DNA of 64,000 nt, taken from the NCBI GenBank assembly GCA_026260175.1, contig JAKCWW010001691.1:2043-66042 (forward strand), in the 5' to 3' direction. The DNA is from Reticulitermes lucifugus (Eukaryota > Arthropoda > Insecta > Blattodea > Rhinotermitidae). Positions within the stretch are counted from its first letter, which is position 1, and each line of letters begins with the position of its first letter. A program made the position numbers and the translations under genes. The notes beneath the pieces were generated by a model, which made no database searches, was not told the DNA's origin, and saw only the letters and a list, made by a program, of their open reading frames with translations. Shown here in pieces: positions 49,601 to 62,614 of this stretch.

Positions 49601-50980
49601 TGTTCTTGTGTACTTCATGAAATTCATGAAAGTGTTCACACTAAGTATAATAATACAGGTAATTAATACAGTGTTGTCACATATTCCTCGTAAATAAACT
49701 ATTCGTATTTCAACACACAAATCGATTCCTTGAAATAAAAGATAAGGATTGGGGTCAGAACAAAAAAAGCCACTTGGTGCAGGGCACAGTGGAACTACGC
49801 AGCGACTGTCGATCCGAGGGTTGCTAAGTTACATAGGCCTTCTCTGTCCTTGTTACAAAACATATGATTTTTGTGCTAAGAGAACAAATCAATGCCTAAG
49901 CTATTTTACACAAATTACACAAATGTGTCACATTACAGACCAGGACCCCCAACCTGTTGGTGTTGGACTTTGTCAGAAAAACAGCTTTTGAATGAATTTT
50001 TAAAATTTATGTGTGTCACCAACTCAGATTGTTGTTTACTCTTGGAACTTGGGTCCGTTTTCAACAGGATTGGTCCCAGATCATGGCATGCTACTGCTTC
50101 AGTGGCTGGGGGCATGCTGTATCTTAGAACTTTGCAACAAGTAACTTTCAATGCACAGCAGACTCAAAATCAGAAACCAAATTGTGCCAACTGCGACTGA
50201 TTATGTTCTTCTTGAAACCTTTGTTGTGAGATGGTGCATTATCAGGCAGTCTCAGACCTGCAACCCCTGGATACCAGAGGCATGTGCCCCACCTTCAACC
50301 AACACACATCCCCCCAAGAAGTAAGACAATTGAGTGCCATGAAAACAAACAAAATTTCATTTTGGTGTTTTCTTCTTGTCTTGCTTTACTTGGAGATGGA
50401 GTTATTTTACATGGACAGGGCAGACAATATTGTCAATAAATGATGGAAAATGGGAGTGCTGCTGATGTGTTTCAGTTGTATGTCTCTGATATATACATAC
50501 ATACATACACCAATTCAAAGATGAAAAACACTGCTATAAGCTGAGCAGTCTTACAATTTCATGTGACAAGCTACACAAAGTTAAGCAAGCTATGTTATTT
50601 ATAAAACTGTTCCTGTTGTGTAGAGATACAATGAGATGCAAGGCGATTTGAAAACGACAGCAAAACAATTGTTGTTTGAAACGCCTGCCACATTGGACAG
50701 CCATTTAATTCACACTGAATAAGTAACAAAGTTTTCTGTACAGGAGATTATGCTATGTAGCACATCCAAACAAAACTATGCTGCAAATTACTGATAACCA
50801 CACCCATATGTGTTTGGTGTTCCATTAGTTGCTTCCTCATGCTACATTTACCTATCTGTAAGGGGCAATTTTGCTTCTTTTTTACCATTCTGAACATCTT
50901 TATGGAAGAGTGCCATGCCATTTGTGAACCCAGGTGCAGAAGTGATGACAACAAGCATGTAATGTAAGGCTTTGTAAGGA
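46620..50980. other. Intergenic DNA, or long 3' UTR of the - strand gene
   Basis: No coding exon recognised. 47385-47575 looks like a dispersed repeat (ggccctccccctgagggtga, ctggatgactaagg). (ATC)n is at 49552-49569 and (ATAC)n at 50492-50508. Extra TTTATT sites (AATAAA on the - strand) near 48230 and 49207 could be distal signals of the - strand gene. Confidence 0.5.
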
Positions 50981-50987
50981 GACGGGA

Positions 50988-50993
50988 TTTATT
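50988..50993 (-). promoter_or_regulatory. Poly(A) signal (AATAAA on the - strand)
   Basis: TTTATT on the + strand, about 255 bases past the stop of the - strand exon at 51246. It is the nearest canonical signal. Confidence 0.5.
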
Positions 50994-51245
50994 GCATAAA
51001 CCAAGGAACCCAACCTGTACTGTCAAGTTTTGTATCACGCCTTCCTCCTCTCCAAAATTCCATCATTAAGGTTTGAAAAATAAGACAGAATAATGGCAGG
51101 TATTTCCTTTGCCTTTCAACCTGTTGGCATTAGTACTGTATGTCGTATATGCTAATTTCCAGTACATGAGAGCCTCAAAGTCACTCTCTTGCGTTTTTGA
51201 GGGTGTGATGCCAAGAGGTTGACAACAGACACAGCAATATGCAGT

Positions 51246-51385
51246 TTAGGCTGAGGGTTTGGAATCTGTGGCGCCAGTGGCAGATGCTGTTCCCGCAGCA
51301 GGGTTGGCAGCAACACCTCCTGCTGGCTGCTGTGGGTAATACACTGGGGGTGGAGTGGCTGGATTCGACTCAGGCATGAACTTGA
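51246..51385 (-). CDS. C-terminal exon of an unrecognised gene, Pro/Ala-rich tail with PPxY motif
   Basis: On the - strand the acceptor ctcttgctttgcag is followed by TC-AAG, entering within a codon. It encodes KFMPESNPATPPPVYYPQQP, then AGGVAANPAAGTASATGATD and SKPSA with TAA at 51248-51246. The support is GC-rich, ordered codon use against an AT-rich background, a good acceptor and a poly(A) signal downstream. PPVY fits the PPxY motif bound by WW domains (Nedd4-type ligases). The low-complexity tail resembles cytoplasmic C-termini of small membrane proteins, but I cannot name the family. Frames in the other phases across this stretch (e.g. an ATG frame 51427-51152) are shadows. Confidence 0.6.
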
Positions 51386-53459
51386 CTGCAAAGCAAGAGA
51401 ACCACTTGCTGTTACTATTTGTATCATTCCATAATTAAGGTTAAGTGCAGAATATGTTCCAGGTTCCCCACCACATCACAGTATGGTGCATTCATTTCAG
51501 ATTAGCTTAGGGTAGCAGTGCTCAACCAGGGGTACATTAACCCATAGGGGATATGTAAACCTCCATAAAGGTGTGCGATATATTTCATACATTGTCAGAT
51601 TCAGGTCACATGCAGGTGAAGAAGACTTTGCAACTTCTACTTGTACAGTCTTTTTCTGTGCCTTCAATAAATATACCTTTTTAAAGTGAAAAAATATGTC
51701 ACCTTCTGCATTTATAATGCAAATGGACAGTTAAATATAAAAATTAAGTTGCTCCTGACAAGGGGTACATGAAGTTTGTGTCTGAAAAAGGTTAAGTAAT
51801 GCTGGCTCAGGGGAAAACAAACTGTATTCTGCATCCTAACCATGTTTAATATGACTTGTTAAAAAGTGACAGATATTTAATGAACCTGTCATCAAACATG
51901 TATTTAAATTTTTGTAGTTTGCACCCTTTAACACAGTACAACATTAACATGTCAGCTATATACTCTGAAAATGAAACATCAGTATAATGGAACTACAGGA
52001 CACAACACACAAAACACACAGGTATTATGGCCACTGTGACTTCCACTTTTCCTTTTGATCTGATACAGTTCTGTAACACCACATCTTCAGCCTTCCTCTC
52101 GCAGGAGAAACTGGATGTTACAGCATGCAATCACAAACAAGTTCATCTGAACTGATCAGTCATTTGACACCACACTAAACTCTGTATATAATTATGACCT
52201 GCCATATTTATTTATGATAAAATTTCACTAGCTAATGTAACCTTCCAAGGACTTAAAAAAAATGAATTATTTCTTTTTGTCAAGAACAGAACCTCCACTG
52301 TATCCAAAACCGAATACCACAGAACGTGTACACATATGCAGTAATACAGTAAAATCCAAATTTATATATTTCTTTAGGGGACAGCTGAATTGAGAGATGT
52401 AAATTTGAACAGACTGCACTCTTTAGAGATAAGAAAGCTTAAGTTATGACTTGATTGATGAGGATTCAGTTCCTAGCATGGGCAGTGATTTTTCTTATCA
52501 ACCACGTCCAAATTGGCTTGTAAGCCCCCCTCCCCCTCTCATCTATTGAATGGATGGTGGCAGGAGGGTGGTCTCTCCTAAGGAATAAAGTAGTTGGAAC
52601 ATGAAGCTGACCAGTTACTTCCCTCAAAAGCCAATGGTCTAGATAAAGGCATAATGTGAAAGTAATGTATTTTGTCTGCATATTTCACCTTCAGAACTAT
52701 TTTATATATTTTGATAAGATATATTAGTGAGTTACACTGAAAATTATTGAGTTTTACTTTTGTTTGTGCTGGTTCAACCTTGATGACTAGGTGATTTAAG
52801 TCCCACACTGCAGTGGGTCCTGACATATTTTAACTGTGGGCTAATGTTATTTATGTTTAAAAAATGTTTTGCTAGATCTGCTGGCCATGCAAATTTGCTG
52901 TCAGAATAATGTGATGCAAGGCCAATAAATAATAATGTATCCTATAATTTATGTCAAGCTGAAACTGAAATTCATGATTTTTCTCAACAATACTTCTTTT
53001 GTTCAAAATAATTGGTTTTGATAACATGCAACTCACCAATTTGTAAGTAAGGAAGGTCATGGGAGGGAATTGAGGACAGAAGTAGATGGAGACACCTTTT
53101 TTTAGAGGACCAAGGTACATGGACATTCCAAAGGAAGAAAATCTTTGCAGATTTTTCTTACTTGATGCATATTTAATGAAATACCAGTGACTGTGTAGTG
53201 TTGCATCAGTGGTATCAAACATGGATACCAGTCAAGTGTACAAAATTGAAATCAAGTGATAAGAAAAGCTATAATTTTTTAAGTGTACAAGTGTAATGCA
53301 TACCATTCCACTAATTATTCAGCTAGTTCTATCTCTGTCATCATCTTTCTGTCTTGCATCTGTCAGGCTTGATTCCACTGTAGCAAAATTCAACTTGGCT
53401 CAGGCACAGTACATGAAAATTTAACCGCTAACACACAACCACTTCAGACACAGCTGCTG

Positions 53460-53493
53460 TCCACACACACAGAAACACACACACACACACACA
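53460..53493. repeat. (CA)n microsatellite
   Basis: Interrupted CA run (cacacacagaaacacacaca...). Confidence 0.9.
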
Positions 53494-54249
53494 TTGCCAT
53501 GTGGTCAGTCTGTGAATATGTTTAATTGCTGTGCTGGTATGAACACTTGAACTTGCTGGTCGAATTAATCAGTTTTGAAATTGTGAAAGGCTGACCATTT
53601 TTAGCAAAAGAGTTGTGGTCTTATTTACTTTTTTGTAGTGAGCCAATTCCTACCAATGTACAAATAGATCTAAAGATGTTTATTTTTACTCACTGTAGCA
53701 CCATTATTCTTATTGTGTGCAATTAGTGTAATATTTCTGTGGTTCCTGTTACATAATTCCAGCTGCTTGCATTTTCTCCTCAGACAGGGGTTTGCCTCAC
53801 AGAGACTTTGCAGCAGAGGCATTTGAACTGACTTAAACCAGGTGGGAGAAACTGGACTCCAGACATCATCTGTTTATGTTTCTTTGTTTACTTAATGGTT
53901 ATATATTACTGAATAGCTTGAGCACTGATGTCAGAAAAAATAAATATTTTGCAGTAAAAGTCAGGTCTACAAATGCCACAAAGTTACACTATAACATTAA
54001 CTTTGAAATCACAATAATGTGTTAATGCCTAAGCACCGAGCTGTGAAGGCAATATTAATATGGCAGTAAAACTGTACATATTATAGACCTGAGAATTTTT
54101 ACATGTGATTTAATTTTTATCCCAAACCTTTTTCTAATTACATGAATTAGTATGATTAGAATTTGTGTTTATTTCATAGATCCATTGTAGTACTGATTGT
54201 AAGCTAATGAGGTGGAATTATGTTGTAATAAAAGCAGAATTTAATAGAA

Positions 54250-54435
54250 TTCAGGCTTCCGCTGCGGTGTGAATGAGGTATTTGATCTTCTGGGATGTTA
54301 TGAAGCGTTGTTTGATAGTTACCGACGTTTCAGGACAGCCTATCGTGGGACCCATAGGCTGTCCCGAAACCTCAGTAATTTACTACCAATCAACAATGCA
54401 TAACATTCCAGAGGATCGAAGACATAGCGAATAGA
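54250..54435. repeat. Foldback hairpin element
   Basis: It starts with the family end attcaggcttccgctgcggt. The arms pair: gatcttctgggatgttatga with cataacattccagaggatcg; taccgacgtttcaggacagc with gctgtcccgaaacctcagta. It is moderately diverged. Confidence 0.75.
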
Positions 54436-55533
54436 AAGTCTGTAGAAAGTGACACTTCAGAAGACTGGTAACACACAGACTACTGTGGATAGTTCTCACA
54501 AGTATTTAAAATATCTTGTAAGAATATTACATTGTAGATGACAAATTAATTATGTTTAATATTTTCTTCATAAGTATTCAATAATTCAAGTAAATGTTTC
54601 TACAGCATATGAGGAGGTAAGATGTGGATTAAACACTTTTAGGTTATGAGATTTAAACTTTTTAGATCAGTAAGTAAACATCAGTTTCTCATCCTGAGGG
54701 GCTATTCTTTCATTGAAGTTTTATAAATTGTGTTATTGATGGAGAAAACAACACTCACAGCTGAATAAAAGGTCCTTGTGGTTGTTCTGTGTAAATCATC
54801 CTTGTACCAAGTCACTTTAATTATTATTCCTTCTTTGAAGCCAACTGGATACAGTAAACACATTATGGAGACATCATATGTGTGTACATGTTTATCTTAT
54901 AATCCTGAATAAACATTCATGAAATTCGGTATTGCAAGTGTACAATAATTTAATTTTGGCTTGTCTCGGTCTGATACAACACACCACTTTATATGAAACT
55001 CAAAACCGCCATCATTAACTTTCTCAAAAAGTACTAATTGATATGTGTTGTAGAATTAGATATCATTAAGACCTATGTTTTTTATTCAAAATATTTTTTG
55101 ATATGTTTGATACTTAATGTAATGGATATACAATTTCTGACTTTGTAACATGATTAGCTTTTACAATAGATTTATTTCTCCAATAAATGAACATTACTGG
55201 CAATGAGGTATACAAAATTGTATAGAAGACATCTTGAAAACTGTCTACTGCTTTTGTATGAACACGCCTAGATAATTCTGAAGCAAAATAAAACAGCCAT
55301 TCTCTTGAGAAGAATTTTAACCCATGATCTTAGGTTGTTTGTTGAGTATTTAAGCATAATCACAACAAAACAACATTCCACAGGCACAACATGCAGCACC
55401 ACAAACAACATATTCTGATCAAAATGTTTGTCTGCATAAACAAATTGATGGATGAATGAACACATATAGACACACTAGGTGCATCACATTGAAGTTACAG
55501 CAACTTTGTACAGTCATGAGATACTGCACATCT

Positions 55534-55800
55534 AAACAACTCCATGGACAGAGTGCTTCATAAGAAGTTATTTCCCAAGCTGAACTAGTCAAACTACCCG
55601 CCTTCAATATAACCCAAAGGTTCATGTTCACAAGAGACCATTAGTGATTATTCTGAGATATGAATACAGTCCACAGCCTTGCATACAATTTTGTTAAGGT
55701 CCTTTTAATATTGAATTCTCCCATCTATGCCTAGATTTTCTAAGTAGTCTCTTCTCTTCAGGTTTTCCAAACAAAATTTTGTATGTGTGTTTTATCATGC
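55534..55800 (-). mobile_element. RTE-type retrotransposon 3' fragment
   Basis: It carries the family 3' end (aactccatggacagagtgct), then aaggttcatgttcacaagag and cttttaatattgaattctcc, collinear with 27938-28148. It is degraded. Confidence 0.7.
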
Positions 55801-56199
55801 CCTACACCCAGACTGCCTCTAGTGACCACCCAGTTTTCCATCCAATATGTACACCAAGGCCTATTTTCAAGACCGAAGCAGCCACAGCATTCTCGCAGCA
55901 GACCTTTAAAGTTGCTGTTGGGCACAGGAAGAGTTATACTTTCACAGAAACTTAATTATGTTTTTGTAGCTTATGATAAAATAATTTTTTATCATTTTGG
56001 TCCTGAAAGACAAGTAGTTAATTTTAAACGTTATTTTGATGTGGTATGAATATGTATGTGATCTGTGATGTTAATGAAATACTTTCATTTTATTAGTAAT
56101 TACAAGCCTGTCACTAGTAGCTTGTATAGCAGAAGTCTTATTTGAATGTAAGCCTGTATATGCCAAAAGTTTTTTGAAAACCCAGTTTTTTTGGGGGGC

Positions 56200-56375
56200 T
56201 GTTAAAACAGTCGACTGGTAAATAGTTACATCTTACAGTGGTGCTGCTGATGATTGAGGTTTTCTAGGTTTTTGTATTGTAGTAACTGGTAACTATTTAC
56301 TAGTCAACATGATGTAACAATCTAGAAGACTTGAATCTGTAGCAACACTGCTGTGACAACCTCAAATTGTGCCGG
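56200..56375. repeat. Foldback repeat
   Basis: actggtaaatagttac pairs with gtaactatttactagt. The right flank is tgacaacctcaaattg. The left arm is truncated. Confidence 0.6.
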
Positions 56376-58125
56376 TTTTTTTTAACTCTGCATAAGTAGA
56401 TTAATATTGTAACATAATATTCAACACCAAATAAATTACCATTTCAAACCAAATTTTGTTTGTTATGCTCACAATGAGACATAGGAAAAACTGTTTTATT
56501 ATTTGTATTGAAGTATAGATGATTTTTTTTTAAATAAATTGGTAATTAGAATTTAAGAAGAATTACTAACTAACAAGGACCACAGACAAGAGTCCTTCTT
56601 CAGAAACTAATAGTTGCTCAGCTACTAGAAATTCCCCATCTGTTCTCATGCCAATTCAATGCCACAAAATAAACGTTTACAAATACTGAATTCAGACGTT
56701 TTCTTGATTATTTCCAACATACCAGAAATTCTCACTATCTCCATAATTAATATCTGATGATTTCCAACATTCTAGAAACTATTAACTGTTTTGACTATCA
56801 GTTTCTAATGATTTCAAACATATCAGAAACTGTCACTCTCTACAGCATCAGTTCATGATGGTTTACAAGTTTTCAGAAGCTGTCACTTGTCTTTACTGTC
56901 AATTCATGAGATTTCCAATATTCCAGAAACTGTCACTGTCTTCATCATTAGTGACAGTATCAGAAATGTTGGTAATCCAGTCAACCATGACACAGGTGAC
57001 TGCCTGAGAAGGTGTTATTGTAACTGCATGTCCAGGAAGCATTAATGAAATTTAATGAAACACAGCAGAACGTGATGGTGTGGCGAGCAATAATAAGGAA
57101 GAGACACATTATGCTTCTTCAGTAGCAAGCGATTGCTTTGAATAATTCAGTACCATAAGTCAATTTCCAAAAATGCAGGAATTCCATCATGACTCTATGA
57201 CAACAGAAACTGGCGGTGACACTCTGTTTTGTTATTTTCATTGATTATACATACCATCATAACATGCACACGCACACAAACACACCAACAGACACACATG
57301 CAGTTTTACATGCATGGAACATGCATCACTATCTCAAGCAACACAAGAGAGAAGTTATGTGACATTGTATCAACTGAAGTTGCAATTCAAGATATTGTTG
57401 CCTTTAGTCTACAAGTATGTCTAGCACAGTGAACCACTGAGAGCACTGTACTCTATTATGCCACAGAAAGAATTCCTATGGATCAACCCCTTCCACATCT
57501 CCCTTGATCTCCTACAATTTCCCTCCAGCATATTTCACTGTAGTCCAGCTCTTCTGTTCACATGATCGTTGGTCCATGTGCTTTGGGCTGGTTGAAAGGG
57601 GGCTAGGGGAAAATAGAGTAGTAAGTAGAGAATGGGAAGATTTGAGAGCCATCATCGTCTCTCCATGGGACTTCTTTTTGTGGCCTCAGTAGAGTTTAAC
57701 TTGCTTTCCTGTATGACAACAAGCTTTCCATGTGTTCAGCTGGAGACCACCCAAGACAATTCTGTACCCTCAGAACTTGCAGTGGAGTGGGGCTATGATG
57801 CAGTGCAATTCAGTTTCTTCTTGTGACTGTTTCTGAATTGCTGTGAGGTGTTATTAATTTAATGGAAGGATGTCTTAAAGAAGTTAGCTTTAGAAAAGAA
57901 TTGTAGGTAAATAAAAACAGTTATGAAAATGTATAAAAAATATGCTATAAATATTTTGCGTTATGAAAATTAAGTAATAAAATATCACAGTGCAGCCAGA
58001 TGAGAAATAGAGAAGTTTATCATGCAGTATTAAAATTATGGTCCAATGTAAATTTTACATTCCTTGTCTGACACTAACACAGTGTGATAGAATTTATGTT
58101 TAAACACATTTTACTATACTTCAGA

Positions 58126-58440
58126 AACTAACTCCATGGAGCAGTTCTCCTTGAGAAGTTAACAGTTTCTCCGCTACTGAGGGAATTCCCTGTCTTCTAT
58201 GAACCCAAAATTTCATACATGTATACTAGAACCTGCTACAGGACCCTATCAATAGCCAGGTGAATCCAATCCACACACTGACGTCCTGCATCTTTAAGTG
58301 GCATTTTAATATTATCCTCCACCTATACCAAGTTCTTTCAAGGATTTTCTTTCATACAAGTTTTCTGACCAATATGTTGGACACATTTCTGCTACCTCCC
58401 ATGCATTCTAAATGTTGATCTATGTCAACCTTTTTGATGT
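58126..58440 (-). mobile_element. RTE-type retrotransposon 3' fragment
   Basis: It begins actaactccatggagcagt (family 3' terminus) and continues with ctgagggaattccctgtctt and ggcattttaatattatcctc, collinear with the large element at 27938. It is heavily mutated. Confidence 0.75.
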
Positions 58441-58959
58441 AATCAATTAAGTAATATGCTGTTGAAGCATTCAAACTATGAAGTTCCTCATTATGTGGTT
58501 TTCTCCAGCTTGTACTTCAGGAACACAAGTTTCAATTTTGTGCAACCCCCTTTTCACCAGAATGCAGCCAGGGCATCTAATTTGAAGACACATGTCTCCA
58601 CACTGAGAATTGGGGCTATGTCTTCTTTGTGGCCACATGTGGAACCCAGCAATTCTAGCAATATTTCAAATTCGAGAATATGTGGAACCTATCCACATGA
58701 TTAGTCAGCTTGCATTTCTGGTATGTGTTTGTCCACTGAAGATAAAGAAAACCAGCATTTTACAGTATGTTAGATTGGTTCATTCATAGTGCCTCCAGGC
58801 ATGGACTGCTTGACATTTCTGGCTTTGGGTGTCCTACATAAGAACACAGAATCAGTTTATAAATTGATTGCACCCAAAGGGCAGAGTTTGTTGCCCTGAA
58901 TGACAGTGTTATTATTAACACGATAGGCTGCAAAAGAGATGCACAGCCTAATGTGGGCT

Positions 58960-59180
58960 CCAAACCAGGGGATAGGGGGTAAGTGGGTGGCAGGGTTCAT
59001 ATTCTCCACATTTTATAAGTTTTATCTTTTGTAGAGCTGAAGCACTTGATCTGTGAAAATCTTGCACAAAATTCTGAATGGGGATTGAACTCAGAATAGT
59101 CTGAGTGGGACTCCCGTGCCATACTCTAAAACTACCAAATTCCCACACCTTACAATATTTGTAAGAGAAATATCCTACAT
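58960..59180 (-). repeat. Possible tRNA-derived SINE fragment
   Basis: On the - strand ggtagttttagagtatggca is followed about 35 bases later by gagttcaatcccc, which resembles a pol III B box (GGTTCRANNCC). The body then reads to accctgccacccacttaccc. The A box is poor. Confidence 0.4.
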
Positions 59181-60539
59181 GCCAAGACCACAGTGTCCAA
59201 TAGTCGATTTGCTTTTGTGTTAGTGATGTTACATCACCAAAGATGGTGCAGTGAGCATTTAAATGTGTTTTGTATGTTACTGGCATCAGTATTTGAATCT
59301 ACTTTTTAAGTTGTTTTGTGTTGATCCTACATCTGATAAAAACTTTATTCCATTCTCATTACATGTGTCTTAATTATCTAACCATGGGGTTTGTTTGCCT
59401 GTGATCTAAGCCGACTGGGTTTTGAAAATTGGGAACCATAATATTAGAATCACATGACAAAGAGTTCCAGTTATTCATACAGTGTTAACGAAATGGCTGC
59501 TTGTTGGGTAATAAAGTCATGTGATATTTGCATTGGACCATTTTAAATCTGTAGTAGAAATGAATATTAGATCTACTGTAAAATATGTCAATATGAATCT
59601 AAATATGTGTGTGTAATAGAGAAAAGGAAATAAGTGCATGTGACAAACCTTGCCATTATGTAGTGTGGCTAAACTGTAAGTTTCTCATTATAGATTAAAA
59701 ACTAAACAAAGCATTTTTAATTAGTCAAATTTTAAAAACTGTTAAAGGTAACGTAACAGACGTAGTTCTCTATGCTCTCTGTAATTGGTCACTTGTTGCT
59801 TAGTATCATAAGTAGATACAACTAAAATATATGCTCAAAAACCGTATATCACTTGCAAGTTGGTCACACTGAATTCAAGATAATCGTAATGCAACACCAT
59901 GAGATACATCTCCACAGCAAATATTTTATAAAAATACGGATTTGACCTGTTCCATGCTACAGACATACATGTACATCCTTTGATATGTTAGGTTAGATCA
60001 GGTTGGTTAGGTGTAATTATGGTATTTAAAGTTTTGTTTGGTTGGGTTACATTAAATTGTGCTCTGTTAGGTTAGCATAGGCTATAGGCATATATGTATA
60101 TATACATTTTGACATATTTTATTCTTAATTAGTAAAAAGGAGTCAGCACAGAATTGTTAGCATATGAGAACTTGTCCTGTAAATATTCAGGGCACCATTC
60201 TAGTATGGGCAGATTAAAATTAAGTACATAGTTCATCATCATTTCGCATGCATGATCTGTATCGTGATATGCAAAATCCTTGTCAGCTCAGAAGACACTA
60301 GTTTATGTATGTGTATGAGAGTTCCTAGTCACTAACAGAATTGTTCTGGGACGATCTGCCTTATTAATAATGTTTGTATTTGTGACAATGCCACCAAGAC
60401 AGATAGAAGGAGGAACAGAGAGAGAGAGAGACAGATATGCCAATGACAGAGAGAGACACATAGATTAGTCAACTGGCTGTAAATTACGTCCCACTTACTT
60501 TCATGCTTTATACAGATTCACATAGCCATTTGCTGTTCA

Positions 60540-60585
60540 GCAAACACACACGCACATACACATTCACACACACACACACACACAA
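60540..60585. repeat. CA-rich microsatellite
   Basis: Interrupted CA repeat (cacacacgcacatacacattcacacac...). Confidence 0.85.
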
Positions 60586-61746
60586 AGCAAGAGGAAAGTC
60601 ACACTTGAGGGACAAAACTGTAACTGAATAAAATATGCAGCACTGCATCATTGTCTTAATAACAAGAAGGAGAGTCCCTTAGCTGTCACCAGTTGGTTAT
60701 TCTTATAGTTTAATAACCATGGATTTATCAAATGAATGACCAGAGCCACATTTGGAGAGGCTAATCTGTTATCATGTGTAAAGCGCACATGGATGCCAAA
60801 TCAATAAGTTATTTTCTGGCTTCATGAGGTTACCATAAATGTTCTCCCAGATGTTTTATGTACGCGATATCTGTGACAAAGCAAGGCAATTTTCTGTATG
60901 TCATGTTCCCATGATTTATTTAATGTTTACACTGTGTCTAACTGCTGAAATGCATCCCAACCTGGACTAATGTGTTCCACAAATTTCCAACATGTGAACC
61001 AAAACCTGTTATGAAAACGCCACAGGAAGAAATCCCTTCCACAATTCCCATGAGCTATTATGTTTTTCCCTCCCATTTACTTACCTATATTACCCACAAG
61101 CTGTCTTAACCACTCTGCTCACAAGGATGTTGGTCATGAGAGCCTTTGTTAATGACTAAATATAATGGATGTAACCTCACATTACAGGACTTATGAATTA
61201 TTAGAAGTGTTCGTATCTTTTGAACTTCATTGCAAATCGAGTCACAGACAAAACCACAGAATCTCACAATTGTTGCTTTAAAAATAATCAGGGATTTGCA
61301 TGTTGTTTGTGTGGTCTAACAGAAGTCCAATTCCATTTTAATACAGAATGTTGGTGCACAGCTGAGAGTCCCTGTCTCTCCATGGGACGTAATTTAGGCC
61401 AACTCTTACACACAAACACAGTCAAATCTAATAGGCAACATCTATTGTGTTGACGTTTCTAACCTGGGCAGCATAGTGGCACACATTTGTTTTGTTCATG
61501 AGTTTTTCGTTTACATTTTTTGGTATTTTTTACATGAAGTTGACTATAAAAGAAAGAAGAGAACAAACAGAATAATATGTAATCATCAGCTGAAAATCAA
61601 TCTAATTATAGTTATTGCATCACCAGTCATTCACCATGGTTTCTCATAAACTTGGACATTTCCTTAATCTAATTGTTATGCTATGGACAATCCTAAAGTC
61701 CGTTTGGAAGCTAAAGTTATTCATACTTAATCTATAACAGATGTCA

Positions 61747-61748
<2 letters not shown>

Positions 61749-61786
<38 letters not shown>
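61749..61786. repeat. (TA)n microsatellite
   Basis: About 19 uninterrupted TA units. Confidence 0.97.
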
Positions 61787-61791
<5 letters not shown>

Positions 61792-62334
61792 AAGCAACTG
61801 AGATAAAGCTTTTTTCTACATCCTGTGTGACTGCATTGTTAACTTTCAAGAGAAAATGGTGTGTATAACAAAACTAGATGACAAAATAACCTTCCTTCAT
61901 GATTCTATTTCTTTTTCACAACAAGCAAAATCAAAAACTGTGAATTATAATTCAATGGATGAACATAATTCGTAGTCATTTTGAGTTGGTAAGATATTAT
62001 TATAAAAGGGGAATTTATCTCACCAATATTATGTTAAGTAATCTAAAATAAGGAACTGTTGATATGTTAAAAAAAACAAATAAATGACAATATGGAGTTA
62101 AAGAGATGAATGAGCCTAGACTTTGTGGCTTAACTTATAATCAATTAATAATATATACTTACTCAAGTCCACATAAACAGTCCATTAAAATTCTTGTTCA
62201 TTCATTGTGATTCCTGTGAACCTGAATGCCCTCTCAGAACACACCTGAACAGTTTCGCAGCATGAACTGTTTCCTGAAGTCACCTAGCCAAATGTACTTA
62301 CTCTCTACATCAGCTTCAAGAGCTTAACTTGCTT

Positions 62335-62614
62335 ACTCTGTTAGAAATGAAGTGCTGGGCCAGAGTGATGAAGCCTCAAACTTAAAGACTGAGGATGTGG
62401 CAATGTGCTGCCTGTTCAGGGCTATTGCATACCTCAGGAGGCAGTGATGATTGTGGAGCAATGGTTGAATGATTATCAACAGGGAAAAATAGAAGAAACT
62501 CAGAGAAACATCTGATACTTTATATGCTAAAAATTTCACATGAAGTCACTTAGAATTGAACCTGAGGCTTCATGGTGAGCAGCCAGTATATTACCACCTG
62601 AGCTATGGCATTAC
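62335..62614 (-). repeat. tRNA-derived SINE-like sequence
   Basis: On the - strand the A box TAGCTCAGGTGG (62605-62594) fits the TRGCNNAGYNGG consensus exactly. The B box GGTTCAATTCT (62562-62552) follows 31 bases later, correct tRNA spacing. The cloverleaf stems do not close, so it is not a working tRNA. A body of about 200 bases follows. The 3' limit is a guess. Confidence 0.6.

Noticed and set aside
51152-51427. 91-codon ATG frame on the - strand
   Set aside because: It is an out-of-phase shadow; the phase giving the PPxY tail fits the acceptor and composition better.
59985-60075. ttaggttag and ggttggttag motifs like the insect telomere repeat TTAGG
   Set aside because: Only scattered single or double units, with no array, so not an interstitial telomere.
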